A stretch of 50,841 nt of DNA from Duncaniella sp. (GTDB lineage Bacteria; Bacteroidota; Bacteroidia; Bacteroidales; Muribaculaceae): the NCBI GenBank assembly GCA_029060405.1, contig JAIDUB010000064.1, positions 1 to 50,841 of the forward strand, given 5' to 3'. The position numbers and the translations under genes were made by a program. The notes under the pieces were generated by a model that saw only the letters and a program-made list of their open reading frames with translations, was not told the origin of the DNA and made no database searches. Below, in pieces: positions 1-7,232 of this stretch. Each line of letters starts with the position of its first letter. Within the stretch, counting starts at the first letter, position 1.

Positions 1-95
1 GTCAACATGAAGAAAGTAAGCAAGAGCACAGTCACGTCACTCATCGCGGTCATGTCGATGAGGGTGCTTTTTCTCTTAATTTTTACTTTTCCCAT
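1..95 (-). CDS. exbD: ExbD/TolR biopolymer transport protein (partial, N-terminus only)
   Basis: The minus strand opens with ATG at 95 and reads without a stop to the window edge, giving about 31 residues. A short basic N-terminus (MGKVKIKRKS) is followed by DMTAMSDVTVLLLTFFML. This is the single N-terminal membrane helix of ExbD/TolR with an Asp in the region that carries the proton-relay Asp of the family. ExbD works with ExbB to couple proton motive force to TonB. The ExbB gene lies immediately upstream on the same strand, 51 nt away, which fits an exbB-exbD operon. The rest of the gene is outside the window, so the C-terminal periplasmic domain cannot be checked. Confidence 0.85.
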   Translation of the reverse strand, partial: MGKVKIKRKSTLIDMTAMSDVTVLLLTFFML

Positions 96-146
96 ATTAC
101 TTGTTAATTAAAGGATTGAGTGAGTTAAATAACTTGTAACGGGAAA

Positions 147-977
147 TTAGTGAGAAGCGGCGAATGTCTGTACGATAGAATAGCCGATTTCGTCGATAGC
201 GTAGGTGAGGTTATCGATCTTGTTGGTGTAGAAGTTGTAAGAGATAACGGCAAATGCACCGGTTGCGATACCGAAGGCGGTGTTGATAAGTGCCTCAGAG
301 ATACCGGTTGAAAGTTCGGTCGAGTCAGGAGCACCTGAAGCTGCAAGAGCCTGGAACGACTTGATCATACCGATTACAGTACCGAGAAGACCGACGAGAG
401 TACCGAGAGTGGTGAGGGTAGCCACGATGGGGAGGTTCTGCTGGAGGGCGGGCATTTCGAGAGCGGTAGCCTCTTCAACAGCCTTCTGTACGTTGGCGAT
501 CTTCTGCTCCTTGGTGAGCTCGGTGTTGTTGTCCATTTCCTGATATGCTACGAGAGCTGAAGAAACTACAGAAGCTACAGAACCCTTCTGAGTCTTGCAG
601 AGGTTCATGGCACCTGCGATGTCCTTGTTCTGGAGGCATTTCTTTACGCCGGCAACGAACTTGGTGATGTTGCCTTTACCCTTGGCGCTCGAGAGGGCGA
701 TCCAACGCTCTACAGAGAGAACGATTACGGTAAGGAAGAGGGTCTGGAGGATAGGCACGATGAAACCACCCTTATAGATAGTACCCCAGAGGTCCTGAGG
801 ATGACCATCTTCGTTGAAGTGTGATTCGTGACCGAACCAGAAGGTGAAGAGAAGAACAGCTACAATAAAGCATGCGCAGATTACGAGGAAGGCATTCTTT
901 ACGCCCTTAACGTTGCTTTCTGCTTTCTTGGCGACAGCTGCTGCTGACTGCTGAGCCTGAGGTTTTTGAGTTTCCAT
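147..977 (-). CDS. exbB: MotA/TolQ/ExbB proton channel family protein
   Basis: 276 residues. Hydrophobic segments lie near 29-49, 70-95, 181-211 and 224-250. The last two form the MotA/TolQ/ExbB core, with NLPIVATLTTLGTLVGLLGT and a second block around GISEALINTAFGIATG. The protein should form the inner-membrane proton channel that energises TonB-dependent outer-membrane import, which suits a window with SusC-type receptors. The N-terminal Ala/Lys-rich segment and the segment at 29-49 precede the usual three-helix ExbB layout, so the N-terminus is longer than the minimal family form. The start has a 126-nt leader from a consensus promoter. ExbD follows directly. Confidence 0.9.
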   Translation of the reverse strand: METQKPQAQQSAAAVAKKAESNVKGVKNAFLVICACFIVAVLLFTFWFGHESHFNEDGHPQDLWGTIYKGGFIVPILQTLFLTVIVLSVERWIALSSAKGKGNITKFVAGVKKCLQNKDIAGAMNLCKTQKGSVASVVSSALVAYQEMDNNTELTKEQKIANVQKAVEEATALEMPALQQNLPIVATLTTLGTLVGLLGTVIGMIKSFQALAASGAPDSTELSTGISEALINTAFGIATGAFAVISYNFYTNKIDNLTYAIDEIGYSIVQTFAASH

Positions 978-1037
978 AAGGTTAATTACTTTGATTTTAG
1001 AAAATGTTTATTGATTGTTTAGTTTTTGATGATTCAA

Positions 1038-1070
1038 GGATTATTGCCCCGGAACGAGCCCGCGGCCTGC
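1038..1070 (-). promoter_or_regulatory. GC-rich leader hairpin element upstream of exbB
   Basis: On the minus strand the exbB leader holds a GC-rich stretch (GCAGGCCGCGGG, then CTCG, then TTCCGGGG) followed by CAATAATCC, about 60 nt before the start codon. A similar arrangement, ending in the same AATAATCC, lies about 54 nt before the thioredoxin-like gene at 2025. Both leaders are roughly 125 nt long. I infer a shared post-transcriptional leader element. Its function is unknown and the resemblance was found by eye. Confidence 0.35.
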
Positions 1071-1102
1071 GTCGACGCATGGTATTAGGTGCGTTTACCT
1101 TG

Positions 1103-1134
1103 CAAAATTAAAATTATATTTTCGGCTTTCCAAA
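1103..1134 (-). promoter_or_regulatory. Bacteroidetes-type promoter for exbB-exbD
   Basis: Read on the minus strand there is a -33 TTTG (1134-1131), a 20-nt spacer and a -7 TAATTTTG (1110-1103). This matches the Bacteroidetes TTTG / TAnnTTTG pattern with ideal spacing. Transcription would begin near 1098 and leave a leader of about 120 nt before the exbB start codon. Confidence 0.75.
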
Positions 1135-1258
1135 CATTTTAGCGAAAATTTATAATTATTTTAGGGTGTCGCTAATCGGTCTATGACGCGATTAATTACT
1201 CCGGAGCGCTTTTATTGATGATGGTTTTGCGACACGTTTTAAAATTTTTCAGGAAATA

Positions 1259-1290
1259 TTTGGTGGATAGAAAAAATGTGCTTACCTTTG
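1259..1290 (+). promoter_or_regulatory. Bacteroidetes-type promoter for tRNA-Met
   Basis: TTTG at 1259-1262, a 20-nt spacer, then TACCTTTG at 1283-1290. The match to the Bacteroidetes sigma-ABfr consensus is full. It lies 21 nt before the tRNA, so the transcript has a very short 5' extension. Confidence 0.8.
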
Positions 1291-1311
1291 CAGTCACAAA
1301 CGGAATCTTAT

Positions 1312-1385
1312 GGCGAGATAGCTCAGTTGGTTAGAGCGTCGGATTCATAACCCGGAGGTCCCGAGTTCAATTCTCGGTCTCGCTA
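1312..1385 (+). tRNA. tRNA-Met (anticodon CAT)
   Basis: 74-nt cloverleaf. The acceptor strand GGCGAGA pairs with TCTCGCT (first pair G-U), with discriminator A at 1385. The D-arm is GCTC..GAGC. The anticodon loop TTCATAA carries CAT, and the T-arm is CCGAG TTCAATT CTCGG. CCA is not encoded. The last anticodon-stem pair next to the loop is an A-C mismatch by my folding. The overall sequence reads as the elongator type rather than initiator; tRNA-Ile2 with a lysidine-modified CAT is the alternative I cannot fully exclude. It has its own promoter and terminator, so it is a single-gene transcription unit. Confidence 0.93.
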
Positions 1386-1388
1386 CGA

Positions 1389-1420
1389 AGCATCAGCACT
1401 CCAGTGCTGATGCTTTTTTT
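1389..1420 (+). terminator. Rho-independent terminator after tRNA-Met
   Basis: A perfect 12-bp stem, AGCATCAGCACT with its complement, is separated by only CC and followed by a run of T. It starts 3 nt after the tRNA 3' end. It is one of the clearest intrinsic terminators in the window. Confidence 0.92.
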
Positions 1421-1539
1421 CGCGCCTCCGGCATACATGGACAGCTCCATCTCACGCCTTGCTATAGTCGCATTATAACACAACAATCGCCGGCTCTGCT
1501 GATTGCAGGGTCGGCGGCAATAAGTTGAGATGTGATGTT

Positions 1540-2025
1540 TCAGAGCATCGCGAGTACTGTCTCGGTCGAGGGGTTTACAGCCCGTATCTTGCCGGTGGGG
1601 TCGATGAGATAGGAGTTGCAACCACGCTCGAGATAGTATTCCTCGGCCACGCGGGTGGCTTCGTCGGGGTTGAGATGGATCTGAGTCCCTTCGCTGAGCC
1701 CGTCGGCAGCTACGATGGCGCTGTAGAGGGTGGCGCTGCGGTCAACATTTATGGAAAGTAACTGAAAGTCGGAATTGGATCGGATGCCGCGTGCGAGATC
1801 ATCGTAATTACCGGCTGCGATACGCGATACGGGATCGCTGCTTGTCCAGAAATTGACCAGAGTCCATTTTCCGTCAAATGAAATCGGTGTGCCGGCGGCT
1901 GAGTCGGTGATTTCAATAGCGGGAGCCTTGTAGCCTTCGGCTGCGCGGACCACCCGGTCGGTGTGAGCTGAAACGGAAATAAGAATTAATGCGAAGAGTG
2001 CAAAAAGTGTCGCTGTCTTCTTCAT
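1540..2025 (-). CDS. Secreted thioredoxin-fold (TlpA/redoxin-like) protein lacking the CxxC
   Basis: 161 residues with an N-terminal signal peptide (MKKTATLFALFALILISVSA). The TlpA/AhpC-type layout is visible: APAIEITDSAAGTPISFDGKW, then the strand WTLVNFWTSSDP, then LLSINVD and SYLIDPTGKIRAV near the C-terminus. The place where WCxxC should stand reads WTSSDPVSR, so both redox cysteines are missing. The only cysteine in the mature part is in ERGCNSYLID. The fold therefore looks retained while classical thiol-disulfide exchange is not possible. It could be a binding or scaffold variant. It stands alone between the tRNA unit and the GldB-like gene and has its own promoter and a 123-nt leader. 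Confidence 0.72.
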   Translation of the reverse strand: MKKTATLFALFALILISVSAHTDRVVRAAEGYKAPAIEITDSAAGTPISFDGKWTLVNFWTSSDPVSRIAAGNYDDLARGIRSNSDFQLLSINVDRSATLYSAIVAADGLSEGTQIHLNPDEATRVAEEYYLERGCNSYLIDPTGKIRAVNPSTETVLAML

Positions 2026-2079
2026 TTTGTCTTCTGTGATGATTTTCGTTTAACTTAATAAGCCGTCGGTTTTCACCTT

Positions 2080-2115
2080 GGATTATTCGTCCCGGGAGAG
2101 TCCCGGCGGCCGCGC
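2080..2115 (-). promoter_or_regulatory. GC-rich leader hairpin element upstream of the thioredoxin-like gene
   Basis: In the minus-strand leader CCGGGA, CTC, TCCCGG forms a compact hairpin inside a GC-rich block that starts GCGCGGCCG and ends with GACGAATAATCC. The block resembles the exbB leader (1038-1070) in composition, in its final AATAATCC and in distance to the start codon (54 versus 60 nt). Confidence 0.38.
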
Positions 2116-2147
2116 CGATTTTCGGCACTTCGTTAACTAAGACGCGG

Positions 2148-2179
2148 CAAAGGTAACAATTGTTCAATGACAGAGCAAA
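2148..2179 (-). promoter_or_regulatory. Bacteroidetes-type promoter for the thioredoxin-like gene
   Basis: On the minus strand TTTG (2179-2176), a 20-nt spacer and TACCTTTG (2155-2148). Full consensus and spacing. It gives a leader of about 120 nt. Confidence 0.78.
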
Positions 2180-2290
2180 ATTTTTTATTTTTCTGCTATT
2201 TTTTTACGCCGATAAATAGCAAAAAATCAGTGACACGTTATAATGAGCTTAGTGAAAGTTAAAGTAAGTTAAAAAATATGTTGTACAACA

Positions 2291-3250
2291 TCATTTTGCA
2301 ACATATTCGGCTTTTTCGAGCAAATTCGGGTCGTTGTAGAAATCGGGAGAAAGGAGGGTGGAAAGTGTAGCTGACGGATGTTTTTTGAGGTAGCTTCTTA
2401 CTATGCGGTGACCTATGAATCGCCCCGCGCGACCGGGTGCCTCGGGGTGTAGAAACGAGGTCACGGAATTGGGCCGCACAAGGGTCTCGGTGACGGCCGG
2501 ATCGGTTGAAAATATCAGGTCGCGGGTCACGAGCGACTCCCACGCGGGCTGCTCGTTTTGCTCAAGCCATGCATATTCGTCGGGAGAATATCCGAGCGCT
2601 TCGCGTTCCGACGCGCCCGTGAGCTGCATCACGGCCTCCACCACTGCTCCCTCGGCGGCCATGCGCGACAGTGCCGTGGGATATTTCGATGCCGGACTAT
2701 AGGGGAAGCGCTCCGAAACCACCGCCTCGGCCACGTCGATACCTATGCGCGAAGGCTCTTTCAGCCGGCGTTGATAATAAGGGAAATAGGCGTAGAAATC
2801 ATGGTGAGCGCCCAGATAATGGTTGAGGGCTATGTACACCACCGAATCGGCCGTGACTACCGACTGGTTGTAGGGCGACACCACGGTGGCCGCCATGACC
2901 GGGGGCTCGGCGCCGGTGAGAGCCGCCACATTATTAAATATAGAGCCAAGCGCTGAGGCGAGCGAGTCGACCGATGCGAAACTCTCGCCTACAAACTGAT
3001 TGTAGGGCTTGCCTTGAAGCGATGCGAAGTATTCCGACGTGCGGGTAGTGTCGGCGCCCACTATGCGAAGCCACAGCGATGCCGGAGCGCCTGCCGCCAT
3101 GAAGGCCGAAGAGTCGCCCTGCAGGGCCGGGATGTCAAGTCTAACAATATCGGCGGGAGCGGCGGGAGCGGGGGCGCCGGGTGTCCATGTACATGCGGCG
3201 GTAAAGGCGGCCGCGAGAAGCGTTATTATATATGTGGCGGGATGTTTCAT
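2291..3250 (-). CDS. GldB-like gliding-motility-family lipoprotein
   Basis: 319 residues. The signal peptide ends in a lipobox (LLAAAFTAAC, lipidated Cys 20), followed by an Ala/Pro-rich linker. The features that suggest the GldB family are ALNHYLGAHHDFYAYFPYYQ in the middle and PGRAGRFIGHRIVRSYLKKH near the C-terminus. These correspond to the 'D/NxYLG..YPxY' and 'PGRxGxWxGxxIVxxYM' blocks of that family. In gut Bacteroidales these proteins occur in non-gliding species; their exact role there is not settled. The protein is probably anchored in a membrane facing the periplasm. The start codon lies exactly 5 nt from a TAnnTTTG element, suggesting a leaderless transcript. The family assignment is from motif memory, without a search. 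Confidence 0.7.
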   Translation of the reverse strand: MKHPATYIITLLAAAFTAACTWTPGAPAPAAPADIVRLDIPALQGDSSAFMAAGAPASLWLRIVGADTTRTSEYFASLQGKPYNQFVGESFASVDSLASALGSIFNNVAALTGAEPPVMAATVVSPYNQSVVTADSVVYIALNHYLGAHHDFYAYFPYYQRRLKEPSRIGIDVAEAVVSERFPYSPASKYPTALSRMAAEGAVVEAVMQLTGASEREALGYSPDEYAWLEQNEQPAWESLVTRDLIFSTDPAVTETLVRPNSVTSFLHPEAPGRAGRFIGHRIVRSYLKKHPSATLSTLLSPDFYNDPNLLEKAEYVAK

Positions 3251-3254
3251 TGTT

Positions 3255-3262
3255 CAAAATTA
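3255..3262 (-). promoter_or_regulatory. -7 element placed for a leaderless transcript
   Basis: TAATTTTG on the minus strand, whose final G (3255) is 5 nt from the A of the start codon at 3250. The -33 element is only a partial match: ATTG at 3288-3285 with a 22-nt spacer. The predicted transcription start is at, or one base from, the ATG. Confidence 0.5.
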
Positions 3263-3337
3263 ACTATTCTTTGGCAATAATTGCCACGCATGAGCAAAAA
3301 AGGTCGCTATCGCTACTATACACAACAAATAAATCAC

Positions 3338-3345
3338 TAATTTTG
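3338..3345 (+). promoter_or_regulatory. -7 promoter element for the amidase gene
   Basis: TAATTTTG on the plus strand. No good -33 TTTG is seen at the right distance. It is divergent from the -7 element of the GldB-like gene 76 nt away. The predicted start near 3350 argues for an amidase start codon downstream of that point. Confidence 0.5.
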
Positions 3346-3397
3346 TGGGTTGAACACTGAAAAAAGTTATCGACCGCTTAAAATCATCACTGATTCC

Positions 3398-4525
3398 ATG
3401 CACGCATCGAGCCTCAGATTACTGAATATGAGAACCGTCATGATACTCATGACGCTTGCCTGCTCATGGATAGTCCCCGCCCTCGCGTCCGGCAAGGGAA
3501 AAGCCGCAGCGGGGAAAGAATATGTGGTGATGATAGATCCCGGCCACGGCGCCCACGATGCCGGCGCTCTGGGCGTGAACACTACTGAAAAGGCCATAAA
3601 CCTTGCCGTAGGGCTGAAACTCGCGCGAATGGTGAAGGAGGGCATGCCCGACGCTAAGGTAATAATGACCCGCGACGACGATACATTCGTGACCCTAAAT
3701 GACCGCGCCAAGATGGCCAACCGCCTGCATGCCGATGTGTTCATATCCATTCACGCCAACTCGGTCGACAAGAAATCGCCCTCACGCAACACCATACGCG
3801 GAGCCGCGGTCTACACTTTCGGTCTCGACCGCAGCAACGCCAACCTCTCGGTGGCCATGCGCGAGAATGAGGTGATGAAGCTCGAGGATAATTACTCGGC
3901 CACTTATCAGGGTTTTGATCCGTCGTCGACCGAAAGCTACATAATGTTTGACATCGTGCAGCATGCCGCCCACGAGCGCTCGGTGAATCTCGCCCATGAG
4001 GTGCAGAAGGAACTTGTGTCAACCGCCGGCCGCAAGAACAACGGCGTGAAGCAGGCGCCTTTCTACGTGCTCGTCTACACCACCATGCCTTCGATATTGG
4101 TGGAGCTCGATTTCATATGCAACCCCGAGATGGAGAAGTTCATGGCCTCGGCCGACGGTCAGAACCGCCTCGCCCGCGCCATCTACAACGGATTGCGTAA
4201 CTACCGCGGCACCGGTAAGGCCGTGACATCGGCCGAATCGGTAAGCCACGTCGATTCGTCGGCTGCAGCTCCGTCGGTCACTGCCGCCGCCGGCGAGGTG
4301 CACTACCGCATCCAGTTCCTCACCTCGTCGACCAAGCTGCCCGCCTCGAGTCCCAAGCTCGGTAGCGTGGAAAAGCCGGAATATTATGTCGACGGCGGAG
4401 TTTACAAATACACCTCGGGCCGGTATGCTTCGCCTTCGGAGGCGCAGAGCGACCTGCGGCGCGTGCGCGAGGCTTACCCTGAAGCATTCGTAGTGAAAAT
4501 GCAGGGCGACACAAGAATCAAGTAA
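3398..4525 (+). CDS. N-acetylmuramoyl-L-alanine amidase (Amidase_3) with C-terminal SPOR-like region
   Basis: A zinc amidase that cleaves the peptide stem from MurNAc in peptidoglycan, probably in the periplasm. The signal sequence MRTVMILMTLACSWIVPALA precedes the catalytic domain. The domain begins YVVMIDPGHGAHDAGALG (zinc His), continues with NTTEKAINLAVGLKL (zinc Glu) and ADVFISIHAN (zinc His), and ends near PSILVELDFICNPE (catalytic Glu). The last 75 residues (VHYRIQFLTSS to the end) resemble a SPOR-type peptidoglycan-binding fold. The frame is open back to a TTG at 3350, but that lies where transcription should start. ATG 3398 or ATG 3428 (directly at the signal peptide) is more likely; I chose 3398. 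The MCE gene follows 35 nt downstream. Confidence 0.9.
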   Translation: MHASSLRLLNMRTVMILMTLACSWIVPALASGKGKAAAGKEYVVMIDPGHGAHDAGALGVNTTEKAINLAVGLKLARMVKEGMPDAKVIMTRDDDTFVTLNDRAKMANRLHADVFISIHANSVDKKSPSRNTIRGAAVYTFGLDRSNANLSVAMRENEVMKLEDNYSATYQGFDPSSTESYIMFDIVQHAAHERSVNLAHEVQKELVSTAGRKNNGVKQAPFYVLVYTTMPSILVELDFICNPEMEKFMASADGQNRLARAIYNGLRNYRGTGKAVTSAESVSHVDSSAAAPSVTAAAGEVHYRIQFLTSSTKLPASSPKLGSVEKPEYYVDGGVYKYTSGRYASPSEAQSDLRRVREAYPEAFVVKMQGDTRIK

Positions 4526-4560
4526 CATATAATCACGATTATAATCACAACACCTTTTAT

Positions 4561-5478
4561 ATGAAGAAAATATTCACCCGCGAAGTTATCATAGGCACCT
4601 CGGTGCTTGTCGCACTCCTTGTGCTTTTCTTCGGCATCAACTATCTGAAAGGAATCAATATCTTCAAGGCCGCCAACTATTACTACACCACCTATACCAA
4701 CGTGGCCGGCCTGTCGCAGTCGGCACCCGTCACTCTCAACGGCTACAAGGTGGGACTGGTGAGGGAAATCGAGTATCAGTATGACAATCCGGGACATATC
4801 ATGGTGGAAATGAGTCTTAACCGTGACCTGCGGGTGCCCAAGGGTACCAAGGCCGTGCTCACCACCGATTTCCTCGGCACCTCGACCATAGAACTGAAAT
4901 TCCCTGCCGGGACTCTCGACTATCACGATGTGGGCGACCACCTCGAGGGTGAGCTCGCGCCCGGACTGATGGAGAAACTCACCGGCGAGATGCTGCCCGC
5001 CGTTACCGGAATCCTTCCCAAGGTCGACACGCTTCTGGCCGCCGCCAACAATGTAATATCCAATCCCGCGCTCACTCAGGCTATAGACCGCCTCGACGTG
5101 GTCATGGCCAATCTCGAGACCTCGACCGCTCTGCTTCAGCGTTCGCTCGGTCCTATTCTCAACAATGCTTCGTCGACCATGAGCAACGTGAGCGAGATTT
5201 CCGAAAACCTCTCGCAGGTGAGCGCCGCTCTTGCCGTAGTGGCCGAGGATCTCAAGAAGATGCCTCTCGACTCCACGATGAGCCACGTCAACACAATCGT
5301 GGCCAACCTCGAGCGTGCGTCGGCTCAGCTTAATTCCACAAATTCCTCTCTTGGACTGCTGCTCAACGATGCCGCCCTCTACGAGAATCTCAACAACTCC
5401 GTGGCTCACGTCGACAGCATCCTTATCGATCTCAAGCGTCAGCCCAAGAAATATATACCGAGCATAAAAGTATTCTGA
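4561..5478 (+). CDS. MlaD/MCE family lipid-transport protein
   Basis: 305 residues. One N-terminal membrane helix (IIGTSVLVALLVLFFGINYLKG) is followed by a single MCE domain (YYTTYTNVAGLSQSAPVTLNGYKVGLVREI to about residue 115, including TDFLGTSTIEL). A long, mostly helical periplasmic tail rich in Leu, Ser and Asn follows. MCE proteins bind phospholipids as hexameric rings and pair with an ABC transporter (MlaE/MlaF) that is not in this window, so the partner genes must lie elsewhere. It sits between the amidase and bioB, and its stop overlaps the bioB start by one base (TGATG). The Bacteroidetes form usually has a single MCE domain, as here. Confidence 0.88.
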   Translation: MKKIFTREVIIGTSVLVALLVLFFGINYLKGINIFKAANYYYTTYTNVAGLSQSAPVTLNGYKVGLVREIEYQYDNPGHIMVEMSLNRDLRVPKGTKAVLTTDFLGTSTIELKFPAGTLDYHDVGDHLEGELAPGLMEKLTGEMLPAVTGILPKVDTLLAAANNVISNPALTQAIDRLDVVMANLETSTALLQRSLGPILNNASSTMSNVSEISENLSQVSAALAVVAEDLKKMPLDSTMSHVNTIVANLERASAQLNSTNSSLGLLLNDAALYENLNNSVAHVDSILIDLKRQPKKYIPSIKVF

Positions 5479-6458
5479 TGGCTGTAGATGTAGCTGCTAT
5501 AGAATCTTTCCGCGACCGCGTGCTTGCCGGCGAAATGCTCTCCGACGATGAGGTGATGAGCCTCGCCGGCGCTGAGGGCGAGGCTGCCGAGGCCATGCGC
5601 CGAGCTGCCGCCGAGGTGACCCGCCGCTTCCACTCGCGCAAGTTTGACTCATGCTCCATCATCAACGCCCGGTCAGGACGCTGCTCCGAGGACTGCAAGT
5701 GGTGTGCCCAGTCGGCCCACTATCCCACTCAGGTCAGCGAATACCCGCTTGTGGGTCACGATACATGTATGGAGATGGCGGCTCTCAACCGCCGCCACGG
5801 CATAGGCCGCTTCTCGTTCGTCACCAGCGGGCGCGCCATGAAGGGCGCCGCGCTCGACAAGGCCTGCGAATACTACGCTGAAATCCACAGGCAGGGCGGC
5901 CTGTATCTGTGCGCCTCGATGGGGCTTCTCGGCGATGAGGAAATGCGCAAACTCGCCGCGGCCGGCGTGCGCCGCTATCATTGCAACATGGAGACCGCTC
6001 CATCCATGTTTCCCCGCCTCTGCACCACCCACACCCGCGAGCAGAAACTCGCCGCCATCGCCGCCGCGCGGCGCGCCGGTATGGAGATATGCAGCGGCGG
6101 CATCATAGGCATGGGCGAGACCGCCGCACAGCGTGCCGAATTTGCCGTGTCGCTCCGCGAGGTCGAGCCGGCATCCATACCAATAAATATTCTTATACCC
6201 ATCCCCGGCACTCCGCTCGAGCATCAGAAAGGACTCACCGACGATGAGATTCTCGATACGGTGGCGATATTCCGTCTTGCCCATCCGCGCGCGGTGCTCC
6301 GCTTTGCCGGCGGCCGAGCCCTCATGTCGGCCGAGCTTCAGCTGCGTGCTATGGAAACGGGTATCAACGGTGCCATAATGGGCGACATGCTCACCACCCT
6401 CGGCTCTGGGGTCGACGAAGATAAAGACCTGATAGCCCGGGCGGGAATGGAATTCTGA
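5478..6458 (+). CDS. bioB: Biotin synthase
   Basis: 326 residues, radical SAM enzyme that inserts sulfur into dethiobiotin. The SAM-cluster motif CSEDCKWCAQS follows SIINARSGR. YHCNMETAP, CSGGIIGMGET and the C-terminal FAGGRALMS are characteristic of BioB and include ligands of the auxiliary [2Fe-2S] cluster (C in YLCAS, C in YHCN, C in EICSGG, R in LRFAGGR). The start ATG overlaps the MCE stop by one base, so the two are probably translationally coupled. No other biotin genes (bioF, A, D) are nearby, so the pathway is split. The first 45 residues form a helical extension before the core, as is common in BioB. Confidence 0.96.
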   Translation: MAVDVAAIESFRDRVLAGEMLSDDEVMSLAGAEGEAAEAMRRAAAEVTRRFHSRKFDSCSIINARSGRCSEDCKWCAQSAHYPTQVSEYPLVGHDTCMEMAALNRRHGIGRFSFVTSGRAMKGAALDKACEYYAEIHRQGGLYLCASMGLLGDEEMRKLAAAGVRRYHCNMETAPSMFPRLCTTHTREQKLAAIAAARRAGMEICSGGIIGMGETAAQRAEFAVSLREVEPASIPINILIPIPGTPLEHQKGLTDDEILDTVAIFRLAHPRAVLRFAGGRALMSAELQLRAMETGINGAIMGDMLTTLGSGVDEDKDLIARAGMEF

Positions 6459-6469
6459 ACTACAGCATC

Positions 6470-7186
6470 ATGGACAAGCAGCAGGCTATACGTTACCGCG
6501 GTCACACGGCTCTGTGTGAGATCGACCTCCCGGGGCAGAAAGCGATTTCCGACGGGCGCGTGCTTATAATAGGCGCCGGCGGATTGGGTTCGCCCGTTGC
6601 GCTGTATCTTGCCGCCGCAGGTGTGGGTCACATCACCATAATGGATGCCGACACCGTGTCGCTCTCCAATCTCCAGCGGCAGATTATCCACACCACCCCC
6701 GATATAGGGCGCCTCAAAGTCGACTCCGCCCGCGAGAAGATGACGGCCATTAACCCGCATGTGGAGGTGACGGCGATAGCCGGATTTCTCTCGACCGACA
6801 ATGCCCGGGAAATCATCGGCTCACACGATCTCGTGATGGATTGCTGCGACAATCTCGCCACGCGCCTGCTGGTCAATGACACATGTATTGAACTGAAAAA
6901 GCCGTATGTCTACGGCGCCGTGCAGCGGTTTTCGGGGCATCTCTACACCTACACCCCCGGCAAAGCCTCGTATCGCGACTGGTTTGACACCTCGGCGCCT
7001 GTCGAGGAGCTGCCTTGCGCCATCAACGGCATACTCAACACCGTGGTGGGAGTGATAGGCACGCTTCAGGCCACCGAAGCCATTAAGATTCTCGCCCGCA
7101 CCGGCGACCTCCTTACTGACCGTCTCCTGATTTTCGACGCCATTACCATGACGTTCACCGAGTTCCCTATCGGAAAGCTGTCTTAA
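6470..7186 (+). CDS. ThiF/MoeB/HesA-family adenylyltransferase
   Basis: 238 residues, an E1-like enzyme that adenylates the C-terminal Gly of a small ubiquitin-like sulfur carrier. The N-terminal RYRGHTALCEIDLPGQKAI leads to the nucleotide-binding VLIIGAGGLGS, then DADTVSLSNLQRQ with the catalytic Arg, then MDCCDNLATRLLVND. PCAINGILNTVVGVIG carries the Cys found near the end in this family. The paired CxxC zinc motifs of MoeB and ThiF are not visible (the region reads YRDWFDTSAPVEELPC). Whether it serves thiamin, molybdopterin or another carrier cannot be decided: no thi or moa genes are nearby. It lies 11 nt after bioB and is likely co-transcribed. Confidence 0.85.
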   Translation: MDKQQAIRYRGHTALCEIDLPGQKAISDGRVLIIGAGGLGSPVALYLAAAGVGHITIMDADTVSLSNLQRQIIHTTPDIGRLKVDSAREKMTAINPHVEVTAIAGFLSTDNAREIIGSHDLVMDCCDNLATRLLVNDTCIELKKPYVYGAVQRFSGHLYTYTPGKASYRDWFDTSAPVEELPCAINGILNTVVGVIGTLQATEAIKILARTGDLLTDRLLIFDAITMTFTEFPIGKLS

Positions 7187-7232
7187 AATGATTGATCAGG
7201 TTTAATCCTGAAAATTTCTCACGGGAAGAATC

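Noticed and set aside
3350..3397. TTG start extending the amidase N-terminus
   Set aside because: It lies at the predicted transcription start and would give a 26-residue lead before the signal peptide. The spacing of 5 to the -7 element is the same as in the leaderless set, so it stays a minor possibility.
4474..5409. 311-codon minus-strand frame antisense to the MCE gene
   Set aside because: His/Glu/Gly-rich shadow with no family features; the plus strand carries a clear MCE protein in an overlapping gene run.
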